Shown here one piece after another: positions 11,116 to 19,176 of a DNA stretch of 64,000 bases; within the stretch, counting starts at the first letter, position 1, and each line of letters opens with the position of its first letter. Under the pieces are notes generated by a model. The model was not told where the DNA came from. It made no database searches and was given only the letters and a program-made list of their open reading frames with translations. Origin of the DNA: Leucobacter aridicollis (GTDB taxonomy: Bacteria; Actinomycetota; Actinomycetes; Actinomycetales; Microbacteriaceae); assembly GCF_013409595.1 (NCBI RefSeq), contig NZ_JACCBD010000001.1:1488001-1552000 (forward strand). Reading direction: 5' to 3'. The translations under genes were made by a program, and so were the position numbers.

Positions 11116-11724
11116 GTGAATGACCAGAGTGTTGCACCGACCGCGCCGCGGCGCGTAGTCGTAGCAGAAGACGAATCCCTCATCCGCCTCGACATCGTCG
11201 AGACGCTGCGCGACAACGGATTCGACGTTGTCGGTGAGGCAGGCGACGGCGAGACCGCTGTTGCCCTCGTGAAGGAGCTCCGCCCCGACCTCGTCGTGAT
11301 GGACGTGAAGATGCCGAAGCTTGACGGCATCTCGGCGGCCGAGCAGATCAACGAGGAGCACATCGCACCCGTCGTGCTGCTCACCGCGTTCAGCCAGCGC
11401 GAGCTCGTCGAGCGCGCGACCGAGGCCGGCGCGCTCGCCTACGTCGTGAAGCCGTTCACCCCCGCAGACCTCATCCCGGCGATCGAGATCGCGCTCTCGC
11501 GCTTCCAGCAGATCGTCGCCCTCGAGAGCGAGGTCGCCGACCTCGCCGAGCGCTTCGAAACCCGGAAGCTCGTCGACCGCGCGAAGGGCATTCTCAACGA
11601 CAAGATGGGCCTGTCTGAGCCCGAGGCGTTCCGCTGGATTCAGAAGGCGTCGATGGACCGCCGCCTGACGATGCAGGACGTCGCGAAGACGATCATCGAC
11701 CAGCTCGGGCCGAAGAAGGACTAG
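11116..11724 (+). CDS. ANTAR-domain response regulator (PdtaR-like)
   Basis: A 202-residue two-domain regulator. Residues 13-128 are a receiver domain with AEDES acidic pocket residues, the phospho-acceptor Asp63 in VMDVKMP, and the conserved Thr and Lys in LLTAFS and YVVKPF. Residues about 135-195 form an ANTAR domain (TRKLVDRAKGILNDKMG, then EAFRWIQKASMDRRLTMQDVA), which in this family binds paired RNA hexaloop hairpins and acts as an antiterminator. It is the likely orthologue of mycobacterial PdtaR (Rv1626), whose partner is a cytosolic PdtaS kinase; none lies nearby. A palindrome in its promoter suggests specific control. Its position between pyk and polA is common in actinobacteria. Confidence 0.9.
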   Translation: MNDQSVAPTAPRRVVVAEDESLIRLDIVETLRDNGFDVVGEAGDGETAVALVKELRPDLVVMDVKMPKLDGISAAEQINEEHIAPVVLLTAFSQRELVERATEAGALAYVVKPFTPADLIPAIEIALSRFQQIVALESEVADLAERFETRKLVDRAKGILNDKMGLSEPEAFRWIQKASMDRRLTMQDVAKTIIDQLGPKKD

Positions 11725-11758
11725 CCTCCGCGCCCGCGCCACGCCCACTGGGCGACGT

Positions 11759-11797
11759 GACGAAAAAGACCCCGCTCTCGGCGGGGTCTTTTTCGTC
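11759..11797. terminator. bidirectional terminator
   Basis: A perfect 17-bp stem (GACGAAAAAGACCCCGC, 11759-11775, and its complement 11781-11797) with loop TCTCG. A-run and T-run at the two ends make it work for the plus-strand ANTAR gene and for the minus-strand thioesterase gene, which converge here. Confidence 0.95.
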
Positions 11798-11817
11798 GGT
11801 GGCGCGCTGCGCGAGTG

Positions 11818-12282
11818 CTACGCGGCGGGAACGTTCTTGTAGAAGTTCGTGATCCTGAGGGTCGAGCAGCGGCGGCCGTTGTCGTCGGTGCAGACGATCT
11901 CGTGCACGGTCATGGATCGGCCGGCGTGGATCGGGGTGCAGACCGCGGTGATGAAGCCCTCCGTCGCGGAGCCCGTGTGCGTCGCGTTGATGTCGACGCC
12001 GACTGGCAGCTTGCCCTCGGGCGCGAGGAAGCCGGCGTGCATTGAACCGAGCGTCTCGCCGAGCACCGCGTATGCCCCGCCGTTCACGAGCCCGTACGGC
12101 TGAGTGTTGCCCTCGACGGGCATCGTCGCGACGACGCGCTCACGATTGAACTCGGTGAGCACGATTCCCATGCGAGTGGCGAGTGCGCCCAGGCCCTGCG
12201 CGTTGACAAGATCGATGTCGGCGCTGTCGGTTCCCGGGCGGACCCCGAAGCGGTTGGGGGCTGCTGCTTCCTGCTCTGGCAT
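11818..12282 (-). CDS. PaaI-type hotdog-fold thioesterase
   Basis: A 154-residue single-domain hotdog protein, the usual size for PaaI-like acyl-CoA thioesterases. The core helix LVNGGAYAVLGETLGSMHA and the preceding MPVEGNTQPYG, then GVDINATHTGSA, match the family, whose members hydrolyse aromatic or medium-chain acyl-CoA such as 1,4-dihydroxy-2-naphthoyl-CoA. The ATG at 12282 is preferred over the GTG at 12288 because the purine-rich AAAGAG lies too close to the GTG. The gene is divergent from polA, with starts 42 bp apart, and converges on the ANTAR gene through a shared terminator. A role in menaquinone synthesis is possible but not shown. Confidence 0.85.
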   Translation of the reverse strand: MPEQEAAAPNRFGVRPGTDSADIDLVNAQGLGALATRMGIVLTEFNRERVVATMPVEGNTQPYGLVNGGAYAVLGETLGSMHAGFLAPEGKLPVGVDINATHTGSATEGFITAVCTPIHAGRSMTVHEIVCTDDNGRRCSTLRITNFYKNVPAA

Positions 12283-12312
12283 TGCCACTCTTTCAATGTC
12301 GGTTCAGCCTTG

Positions 12313-12318
12313 TAGGCT
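12313..12318 (+). promoter_or_regulatory. -10 element of polA (leaderless)
   Basis: TAGGCT ends 6 nt before the polA GTG; no Shine-Dalgarno sequence lies between them. Confidence 0.5.
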
Positions 12319-12324
12319 GGGTAC

Positions 12325-14976
12325 GTGTCGAATAACACTCAGCAGCCTACCCTCATGGTCATCGACGGTCACTCCCTCGCTTTCCGTGCCTTTTACGCGC
12401 TCCCCGTCGATAGTTTCCAGACGCAGACGGGCCAGCATACGAACGCGATCCACGGGTTCATCTCGATGTTGATCAACCTGCTCGCGAACGAGAACCCAGA
12501 CTCGCTCGCGATCGCGTTCGACATCTCGCGGCACTCGTTCCGCACGGAGGAATACCCCGAGTACAAGGGCACCCGCGGCGAGACCCCGGTCGAGTTCAAG
12601 GGCCAGATCCCGCTCCTGCAGGAGGCCCTCCACGCGATGGGGATCCGCACGATCGAGAAGGAGGGCTACGAGGCCGACGACATCCTCGCGACGCTGTCGC
12701 TCGAAGGGGCGAACGCCGGGTATCGCGTGCTCGTGGTCTCCGGCGACCGCGACACGATCCAGCTCGTCGACGACAACGTGACGCTGCTGTACCCGTCGAA
12801 GCAGGGCGTGAGCGAGCTCACCCGCTACGACGCGGACAAGGTGATGGAGCGCTACGGCGTGCGCCCCGAGCAGTACCCGGAGATCGCGGCCCTCGTCGGC
12901 GAGACGAGCGACAACCTTCCCGGCGTGCCGCGCGTTGGCGAGAAGACGGCCGTGAAGTGGATCAACCAGTTCGGGTCGCTCGAGGAGATCATTCGCCGGC
13001 AGGACGAGATCGGCGGCAAGGTCGGCGAGAGCCTGCGCGAGAACGCGCACCTCGCCGAGCGAAACCGGCGCCTGAACCGCCTCGTGCGCGACGTCGAACT
13101 CGACGTCACGCTTGACGAGCTCAAGCGCGGCGAGGTCGACATGGACGCCGTGCAGCAGAAGTTCGCGGAGCTCGAGTTCCGCACCCTGCTGCAGCGCGTC
13201 GCGAAGCTTGTGGGTGCCGAGGTGCCGACCGGCTCGGGCAAGCCGGCAGCGATCGGGGCGACGCTGCCTGAGGCGCGGCTGCTCATCGACGAAGAGCTGG
13301 GCGACTGGCTCGCAAAGGCGAACACGCCAGCGGTCTACCTCTCGGAGACCGCTGGGGGCATCGACGTTGGCCTCGCCACGCCGGAGTCGACCGTGAAGCT
13401 CGTGTGGCAGCCCGGCGGCCGCGACTACGCCCAGTTCGAGGAGTGGCTCGCGTCTGACGCGCCCAAGGTGTTCTTCGATGCGAAGCAGCAGCTCCGCGTC
13501 GCGAGCGCGGCCGGGGCGACCGTCGGCGGCATCGCCGGTGACGCGCTCTTGGCGGCGTGGGTGTTGCGCCCCATCGCGCCCGAGAAGACGATCGCCGAGG
13601 CGGTGTTCCGCTACCTCGGCGAGGAGGTTCCCGTCGGGGATCCGAATCAGCTCGTGCCGGAGGAGGGGAGCGTTGCCACCCCCGAGCAGCTCGCCTGGTA
13701 CATCGTGCGCGTGCACACCGCGATCGTTGGCCGCTTCGAGGGCCGCACCGCTGAGGTGTACGAGAACATCGAGCTTCCGCTGCTGCCGGTGCTCGCGCTG
13801 CTTGAGGCGCGCGGCGTCGCGATCGACCTGCCCCTGCTCGAGGCGCACCACGCCGAGCTCACCGAACGTGTCGGCGCGCTCGAACAGCGGGCCTTCGACG
13901 CGATCGGACACGAGGTGAACCTGTCGTCGCCGAAGCAGCTGCAGCAGGTGCTCTTCGAAGAGCTCGACATGCCGAAGACCCGCAAGACGAAGAGCGGCTA
14001 CACGACCGACGCGGCGGCGCTCGCGGACCTGCAGCAGAAGCACCCGCACCCGTTCCTCGACTCGCTACTCGCGCACCGCGACGCGAACAAGCTGCGCCAG
14101 ATCGTTGAGACGCTGATCAAGGCGGTCGGCGCCGACGACCAGCGAATCCACACAACGCTCGTGCAGGTCGGCGCAAGCACGGGCCGCCTCGCCTCCACGG
14201 ACCCGAACCTGCAGAACATCCCGGTGCGCTCGGAGGAAGGCAGGCGGATCCGCGAGGGCTTCATCCACGCCCCCGAGTACACGACGCTGCTCACCGCCGA
14301 CTACTCGCAGATCGAGATGCGGATCATGGCGCACCTCTCGGGCGACGAGGGGCTCATTCAGGCCTTCAATGAGGGGGAGGACCTCCACCGGTTCGTCGGC
14401 GCTCGGATCTTCGGCGTCGAGCCCGCCGAGGTCACGAACGAGATGCGCTCGAAGGTGAAGGCGATGTCGTACGGCCTCGCGTACGGACTGTCGGCGTTCG
14501 GCCTGTCGAAGCAGCTCAACATCTCCGCTGGCGAGGCGAAGCAGCTCATGGAGGACTACTTCGAGCGCTTCGGCGGCGTCCGCGATTACCTGCGGTCCGT
14601 CGTCGAGCAGGCGAAGCGCGACATGTACACCGAGACGATCTTCGGGCGCCGGCGGCCGTTCCCCGACCTTGCCAGCCCAAACCGGATCCTGCGCGAGAAC
14701 GCCGAGCGCGCCGCGCTGAACGCGCCGATTCAGGGATCCGCGGCGGACATCATCAAGATCGCGATGATCGCCGTCGAGGATCACATGCGCGAGGCCGGGT
14801 TGAAGTCGCGCATGCTGTTGCAGATCCACGACGAATTGATGTTCGAGGTCGCCGAGGGCGAGCAGGATCAGCTGCAGGAGATCGTGCACGCCGACATGTC
14901 GGGCGCTGCGAAGCTGCTCGTGCCGCTCGAGGTCCAGTTCGGACACGGACCGAACTGGAACGCGGCCGCGCACTAG
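12325..14976 (+). CDS. polA: DNA polymerase I
   Basis: PolA fills gaps and removes RNA primers in replication and repair. In the 883-residue protein, residues 8-300 are the 5'-nuclease (LMVIDGHSLAFRAFYAL, YEADDILATL, VSGDRDTIQLVDD, LVGETSDNLPGV), residues about 310-490 a 3'-5' exonuclease-like domain, and residues 500-883 the polymerase, with LASTDPNLQNIPVR, motif A LLTADYSQIEMRIMAHLSG, the O-helix region KAMSYGLAYGLSAFGL and motif C LLQIHDELMFEV. The exonuclease-like domain lacks obvious acidic ExoI/II/III motifs, as in other actinobacterial PolA, so it is probably inactive in proofreading. The GTG start follows a TAGGCT box by 6 nt. Confidence 0.97.
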   Translation: MSNNTQQPTLMVIDGHSLAFRAFYALPVDSFQTQTGQHTNAIHGFISMLINLLANENPDSLAIAFDISRHSFRTEEYPEYKGTRGETPVEFKGQIPLLQEALHAMGIRTIEKEGYEADDILATLSLEGANAGYRVLVVSGDRDTIQLVDDNVTLLYPSKQGVSELTRYDADKVMERYGVRPEQYPEIAALVGETSDNLPGVPRVGEKTAVKWINQFGSLEEIIRRQDEIGGKVGESLRENAHLAERNRRLNRLVRDVELDVTLDELKRGEVDMDAVQQKFAELEFRTLLQRVAKLVGAEVPTGSGKPAAIGATLPEARLLIDEELGDWLAKANTPAVYLSETAGGIDVGLATPESTVKLVWQPGGRDYAQFEEWLASDAPKVFFDAKQQLRVASAAGATVGGIAGDALLAAWVLRPIAPEKTIAEAVFRYLGEEVPVGDPNQLVPEEGSVATPEQLAWYIVRVHTAIVGRFEGRTAEVYENIELPLLPVLALLEARGVAIDLPLLEAHHAELTERVGALEQRAFDAIGHEVNLSSPKQLQQVLFEELDMPKTRKTKSGYTTDAAALADLQQKHPHPFLDSLLAHRDANKLRQIVETLIKAVGADDQRIHTTLVQVGASTGRLASTDPNLQNIPVRSEEGRRIREGFIHAPEYTTLLTADYSQIEMRIMAHLSGDEGLIQAFNEGEDLHRFVGARIFGVEPAEVTNEMRSKVKAMSYGLAYGLSAFGLSKQLNISAGEAKQLMEDYFERFGGVRDYLRSVVEQAKRDMYTETIFGRRRPFPDLASPNRILRENAERAALNAPIQGSAADIIKIAMIAVEDHMREAGLKSRMLLQIHDELMFEVAEGEQDQLQEIVHADMSGAAKLLVPLEVQFGHGPNWNAAAH

Positions 14977-15025
14977 CCGGTCCGACACGCCGCCCGCCGA
15001 CAGGCGACGCGCCGTGAACGGCTAC

Positions 15026-15055
15026 TTGCCGAGCGCGTCGCGAGCGCGTTAGACT
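15026..15055 (+). promoter_or_regulatory. promoter of rpsA
   Basis: TTGCCG (15026-15031), an 18-nt spacer, and TAGACT (15050-15055). Transcription would start near 15062, giving a leader of about 120 nt before the rpsA ATG, unlike the leaderless neighbours. The leader contains the arms CGGAAC and GTTCCG, which can pair. Confidence 0.55.
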
Positions 15056-15184
15056 GAACTGTCACATTTGTGGCGACTAAACCATGTCCACGTGTGGGAC
15101 GTCTCGCGGAACCGAAGCAATTCAGTTCCGGCCACTTTGGCACGCACCCACCTGAATATCCTGTCCATTCTGGAGACCAATTAC

Positions 15185-16633
15185 ATGACGAACGCAACGA
15201 CCACGAGCAAGCAGGTCGCAGTAAACGACATCGGCTCAGCCGAAGACTTCCTTGCAGCGGTCGAACTGACCATTAAGTCCTTCAACGACGGGGACCTCAT
15301 TGAGGGCACCGTTGTGAAGATTGACCGCGACGAGGTCCTCCTCGACGTCGGGTTCAAGACCGAGGGCGTCATCCCCTCGCGCGAGCTGTCCATCAAGCAC
15401 GACGTCAACCCTGATGAGGTTGTTCAGGTCGGCGATTCCGTTGAGGCACTCGTGCTCCAGAAGGAGGACAAGGAAGGTCGCCTGATCCTGTCCAAGAAGC
15501 GTGCTCAGTACGAGCGTGCTTGGGGCGACGTGGAGAAGGTCAAGGAGACCGAGGGTGTCGTCACCGGCACCGTCATCGAGGTTGTCAAGGGCGGCCTCAT
15601 CGTTGACATCGGGCTCCGCGGCTTCCTCCCCGCATCGCTCATCGAGCTCCGCCGCGTGCGCGACCTCACCCCGTACCTCGGCCAGGAGATCGAGGCGAAG
15701 ATCCTCGAGCTCGACAAGAACCGCAACAACGTTGTGCTTTCGCGTCGCGCACTCCTCGAAGAGACTCAGTCCGCTACCCGCTCCTCGTTCCTCGCCGACC
15801 TCAAGCCCGGCCAGGTTCGCAAGGGTGTCATCTCCTCGATCGTCAACTTCGGTGCGTTCGTTGATCTCGGTGGCGTCGACGGCCTCGTGCACGTCTCGGA
15901 GCTCTCGTGGAAGCACATCGAGCACGCTTCGGACGTCGTCGAGGTTGGCCAGGAAGTCACCGTCGAGGTGCTTTCGGTCGAGCTCGATCGCGAGCGCGTC
16001 TCGCTGTCGCTGAAGGCGACGCAGGAAGATCCGTGGCAGGTATTCGCACGCACCCACGCAATCGGCCAGATTGCACCGGGCGCTGTTACCAAGCTCGTTC
16101 CGTTCGGCGCGTTCGTTCGCGTTGCAGACGGCATCGAGGGCCTCGTGCACATCTCCGAGCTCTCGGGTCAGCACGTTGAGCTTGCTGAGCAGGTCGTTTC
16201 GGCCGGCCAGGAAGTCTTCGTCAAGATCATCGACATCGATCTCGAGCGTCGCCGCATCTCGCTCAGCCTCAAGCAGGCGAACGAGGGCCTCGACCCCGAG
16301 GGCACCGAGTTCGATCCGGCTCTGTACGGTATGACCACCGAGTACGACGAGAACGGCGAGTACAAGTACCCCGAGGGCTTCGATCCTGAGACCCAGGAGT
16401 GGAAGGAAGGCTTCGAGAGCCAGCGCGAGAAGTGGGAGCAGGAGTACGCTGCTGCCCAGGAGCGCTGGGAGGCACACAAGAAGCAGGTCGCCGCTATGCT
16501 CGCAGAGCAGGCTGCTGCCCCCGCTATTGACGCGCCTTCGTCCTCGAACTTCTCGAGCGATTCGGCTTCGACCGGCGCGCTCGCTGACGATGAGGCACTC
16601 GCTGCACTCAAGGCTCAGCTCGAGGGCAACTAA
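15185..16633 (+). CDS. rpsA: 30S ribosomal protein S1
   Basis: S1 binds mRNA on the small subunit and helps initiation on structured leaders. The frame is open from 15068, but GGAG at 15172-15175 and homology set the start at ATG 15185, giving 482 residues. Four S1 (OB-fold) repeats are visible, starting near residues 35, 120, 205 and 290; the last two share GAFV and GLVHISELS-type motifs. After about residue 370 comes an acidic tail rich in Glu, Tyr and Trp, then an Ala/Ser-rich end. Four-repeat S1 is usual in actinobacteria. Base use is noticeably less GC-biased than in neighbours, as expected for a highly expressed gene. A strong terminator follows. Confidence 0.97.
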   Translation: MTNATTTSKQVAVNDIGSAEDFLAAVELTIKSFNDGDLIEGTVVKIDRDEVLLDVGFKTEGVIPSRELSIKHDVNPDEVVQVGDSVEALVLQKEDKEGRLILSKKRAQYERAWGDVEKVKETEGVVTGTVIEVVKGGLIVDIGLRGFLPASLIELRRVRDLTPYLGQEIEAKILELDKNRNNVVLSRRALLEETQSATRSSFLADLKPGQVRKGVISSIVNFGAFVDLGGVDGLVHVSELSWKHIEHASDVVEVGQEVTVEVLSVELDRERVSLSLKATQEDPWQVFARTHAIGQIAPGAVTKLVPFGAFVRVADGIEGLVHISELSGQHVELAEQVVSAGQEVFVKIIDIDLERRRISLSLKQANEGLDPEGTEFDPALYGMTTEYDENGEYKYPEGFDPETQEWKEGFESQREKWEQEYAAAQERWEAHKKQVAAMLAEQAAAPAIDAPSSSNFSSDSASTGALADDEALAALKAQLEGN

Positions 16634-16663
16634 GCCCTAGCTAGCTCGCGCTAGCTGCCAGCC

Positions 16664-16699
16664 AAAAGCCCGGCCCCGCACTGCGGTGGCCGGGCTTTT
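16664..16699 (+). terminator. terminator of rpsA
   Basis: AAAAGCCCGGCC (16664-16675) pairs with GGCCGGGCTTTT (16688-16699); inside it CCGC and GCGG add more pairs. The A and T runs make it usable in both directions. Confidence 0.92.
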
Positions 16700-16744
16700 G
16701 CGTTGCTGCGGCGTGCACCCGGCAATCGAGTCGCCGGCTCAGCA

Positions 16745-16825
16745 TCCTCCCACCGCCAATTTTTCCTTTCCGCCCCAAACTCCCGGGGAATTTGCGGCCC
16801 GAAGGAAAGTTTGGCGGTGGAAGGA
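16745..16825. repeat. long imperfect palindrome
   Basis: Two arms of about 40 nt face each other around CCCGGGG at 16782-16788. The outer part TCCTCCCACCGCCAA (16745-16759) matches the complement of TTGGCGGTGGAAGGA (16811-16825) with one mismatch, and inner parts (TTTCCTTTC against GAAGGAAAG) also pair with a few mismatches. It lies beyond the rpsA terminator in a non-coding interval. It could be a small non-autonomous element or a structured intergenic repeat; no terminal target duplication is visible. Confidence 0.65.
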
Positions 16826-16890
16826 CGCACGTGGGCTGTGGGGCGTAGTGCAGCGGGCCGTCCTCAGTGTGCCGCGGCGCCGACCTTACC

Positions 16891-16980
16891 CGCGCGCCGC
16901 GGCGGGCACCGCACCGCGCCGCGCGCCGCGGCGGGCACCGCACCGCGCCGCGCGCCGTCGCGCCGTCGCGCCGTCGCGCG
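16891..16980. repeat. 29-bp direct repeat followed by an 8-bp tandem array
   Basis: A 29-bp unit beginning CGCGCGCCGCGGCGGGCACC at 16891 is repeated exactly from 16920, and a third copy starts at 16949 but changes into about three copies of the octamer CGCCGTCG. The tract ends just before the 3' end of the DUF4126 gene. It is non-coding and nearly all G and C, a likely site of length variation. Confidence 0.7.
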
Positions 16981-17004
16981 AAGCGTGTGCGAGGTCGCGC
17001 CAAC

Positions 17005-17616
17005 CTAGCCCGCGGCGGGCGCCGCTGGCGCCGCGCCCTGGCGGCGTGCGCGGAACCTCCGGAACCAGCGGACGCCGAGCACGACGAGGAGCACGATGAG
17101 CGCGAGCGCGAGCAGGGGGAGCAGCACCGCGAGCACGGTGACGACGACCGCCGCGATGTCCTCGATCGTGCTCATGACTGACGCGCCGAGGCCGGCGGAG
17201 GCGAGGTTCACGACAGGCCTGGCGACGAGCTTCAGAATGTGCGGCACGAGCGCGATGAGCACCCCGATGACGAACGGCCAGAACGCGGAGGAGTTGACGA
17301 ACGCCTCAGGGTCGGTGACCGCGACGGTGGAGCTCGCCGAGCCTGCGCTGAACACGAGCCCGCCAGACGCTGGGCGCACGACGGTCTGCAGGATGTCGTT
17401 GGCGGTGTCGAGCGCTGGCACCTTATCGACGATGGTCTCGATGAGGAGCAGCACCGCGAGCGCCCCGAGCGCCCACCAGCTCTCGAGCCAGGCCCACCCT
17501 TCGGGGAGTGTCAGCAGGTCCGTGAACTTTGACAGCAGCCCGAGTCCGAGGAGCGGAATATAGGCGTTGAGTCCCGCAGCCGAGGCGAGTGCGAGACCGG
17601 TGATTGCTTCGAGCAT
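17005..17616 (-). CDS. DUF4126 family membrane protein
   Basis: A 203-residue membrane protein with four or five hydrophobic segments. The N-terminus (MLEAITGLALASAAGLNAYIP) and the ETIVDKVPALDTANDILQ loop are typical of DUF4126 proteins; the family has no assigned function. A small-residue-rich loop (PASGGLVFSAGSAS) follows the loop, and the C-terminus ends in a basic cluster (RWFRRFRARRQ) and an Ala/Pro tail. GGAGGT (17621-17626, minus strand) precedes the ATG. It is divergent from coaE with closely spaced promoters. Confidence 0.8.
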   Translation of the reverse strand: MLEAITGLALASAAGLNAYIPLLGLGLLSKFTDLLTLPEGWAWLESWWALGALAVLLLIETIVDKVPALDTANDILQTVVRPASGGLVFSAGSASSTVAVTDPEAFVNSSAFWPFVIGVLIALVPHILKLVARPVVNLASAGLGASVMSTIEDIAAVVVTVLAVLLPLLALALIVLLVVLGVRWFRRFRARRQGAAPAAPAAG

Positions 17617-17633
17617 GGAGACCTCCTGCCCCC

Positions 17634-17654
17634 AGCCTACGGGCGCGCTAGTGT
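17634..17654. promoter_or_regulatory. divergent -10 elements of the DUF4126 gene and coaE
   Basis: On the minus strand TAGGCT (17639-17634) precedes the DUF4126 ribosome-binding site. On the plus strand TAGTGT (17649-17654) ends 6 nt before the coaE ATG. The two promoters must overlap on the DNA, so they may compete. coaE would be leaderless. Confidence 0.45.
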
Positions 17655-17660
17655 TGGCGT

Positions 17661-18287
17661 ATGCAACTTATCGCGCTCACGGGTGGAATCGCGGCAGGAA
17701 AAAGCACCGTTGGCAGGCGGCTTGCGGAGCTTGGAGCCCTCAGGATCGACGCTGACCAGCTCGCTCGCGACGCCGTCGCTCCCGGTTCGCCGGGGCTCGC
17801 TCAGGTCGTCGCGCGATTCGGCGACGGACTCCTCGCCGCCGACGGATCGTTGAACCGCGCCGCGCTGGGGGAGCGCGTCTTCGCGAACCCGGACGAGCTG
17901 GCGGCGCTCAACGCGATCGTGCACCCCGAGGTGCGCCGGCTCGCGGACGAGGCGATCCAGGCCGCGATCCGCATCGCTCCCGACGCGGTGGTCGTCTACG
18001 AGATTCCGCTCCTCGTGGAGAGCGGCGCGAAGCCAGGAGAGGCCGGACTCGACTGGGACACGGTCGTCGTCGCGGACGCGCCCGTCGAGACGCGCGTCGC
18101 CCGGATGGTCGAGCTGCGCGGGATGACCGAAGCGGACGCGCGCAGCCGGATTGCGAACCAGGCGAGCGATGAGGATCGGCGTGCGATCGCGGACGTGCTC
18201 ATCGACACCTCAGGCACCGAGCAGGAGACGCTGGAGCAGGTTGACGCGCTCTGGCGTCGGATCGCTCCAGCGTCCTCGGCGCCCTAG
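17661..18287 (+). CDS. coaE: dephospho-CoA kinase CoaE
   Basis: CoaE phosphorylates dephospho-CoA in the last step of coenzyme A synthesis. The 208-residue protein has the P-loop LTGGIAAGKSTVGRRLAELG at its N-terminus, then RIDADQLARDAVAPGSPGL, the acceptor-binding VHPEVRRLADEAI, and VYEIPLLVESGAKP. It is the single-domain form; the GrpB-like domain fused to CoaE in mycobacteria is absent here (a GrpB domain occurs instead at 37751). The start follows a TAGTGT box by 6 nt. VKOR converges on it. Confidence 0.95.
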   Translation: MQLIALTGGIAAGKSTVGRRLAELGALRIDADQLARDAVAPGSPGLAQVVARFGDGLLAADGSLNRAALGERVFANPDELAALNAIVHPEVRRLADEAIQAAIRIAPDAVVVYEIPLLVESGAKPGEAGLDWDTVVVADAPVETRVARMVELRGMTEADARSRIANQASDEDRRAIADVLIDTSGTEQETLEQVDALWRRIAPASSAP

Positions 18288-18301
18288 CCGTCCTCGGCGA
18301 C

Positions 18302-18910
18302 CTAGCGAGCGAACTCAGCGAACCAGTTGAGCTGGAACTGCGCGACCGCGGCGATGACGAGGTACGAGATGAGCACCAGTACCCAGGCCCACGAGTTGAT
18401 CGCGGCGAACGCCTTCTGGGTGCTCGGCTTCGCGGCGTAGTAGCCCTCCGCCTCCGGCCGGAACGCCGTGAAGAAGAACAGCGGGATCGTGACCGACCAG
18501 ACGACCATGCACCAGGGGCAGAGCGTGCTGAGGCTGAAGACGCTCTGGTAGAAGAGCCAGAACACGAAGACGACCCCTGCCGCGAGGCCCGCGCGGTACA
18601 GCCACCAGAACCAGGCGGCGAAGCGCGCGCCGGCGAGCATCGCGACGCCGACGGCGATTGGGGCGACGAATGCCATCAGGCCGATGATCGTGTTACTGAA
18701 CCCGAGAATCGAGCCCTGCCACGAATCCATATTGGGGCCGCAGGTGACGAGTACTGAGAGCTCACAGTTCGGGACGTAGTCCTCGACCTGCAAGGTCTTG
18801 ATGTACTCGGTGGCGAGCTCCCACGACGCAAACAGCCCGATCGCGCCGAGAATGATGGTGACGATGGCAAAGCCGCGATTCTTCGGGGCCTGTACTTCGA
18901 TAGCACTCAT
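18302..18910 (-). CDS. vitamin K epoxide reductase family protein
   Basis: A VKOR-like quinone-linked oxidant of periplasmic disulfide enzymes, located in the cytoplasmic membrane. The 202-residue protein has about five transmembrane helices. The active-site pair is in LCPWCMVVWS and the loop pair in NCELSVLVTCG; the conserved Ser and Trp lie in MDSWQGSILGFSN. In actinobacteria VKOR replaces DsbB and reoxidises a DsbA-like partner with menaquinone. The start is placed at 18910 because a minus-strand TACTAT box ends 6 nt before that ATG; the frame is open upstream but has no support. No DsbA-like gene is adjacent. Confidence 0.92.
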   Translation of the reverse strand: MSAIEVQAPKNRGFAIVTIILGAIGLFASWELATEYIKTLQVEDYVPNCELSVLVTCGPNMDSWQGSILGFSNTIIGLMAFVAPIAVGVAMLAGARFAAWFWWLYRAGLAAGVVFVFWLFYQSVFSLSTLCPWCMVVWSVTIPLFFFTAFRPEAEGYYAAKPSTQKAFAAINSWAWVLVLISYLVIAAVAQFQLNWFAEFAR

Positions 18911-18916
18911 GTGTTG

Positions 18917-18922
18917 ATAGTA
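18917..18922 (-). promoter_or_regulatory. -10 element of the VKOR gene (leaderless)
   Basis: TACTAT on the minus strand ends 6 nt before the ATG at 18910. The 254 bp between it and the rne start hold the rne leader, in which I see no convincing promoter. Confidence 0.5.
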
Positions 18923-19176
18923 ACCCGCCGATCCTGTGACAACGCGCCGCGCGCGGTGTTCCAGCAATGTTCAGTATCTCCGTGACATAATGGTTACCGT
19001 TGGATAACGCCACGACGGCACCGTCCACGTACAGTCTTTGACCGCCTCAGGGTGGTCGCCGGCATCAGCCGAACGCTCGCGACTCGTGAGTGAACACAAG
19101 AATTTGCGGTCAATCGCCGCACTCAATATTGGTTTCCGCGGAGCTTCACGGCCGCGGTTAAAGGAGCACACCAGAA

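Noticed and set aside
16891..16980. CRISPR-like repeats
   Set aside because: The two 29-bp copies are adjacent with no unique spacers and no cas genes nearby; they are a simple tandem repeat.
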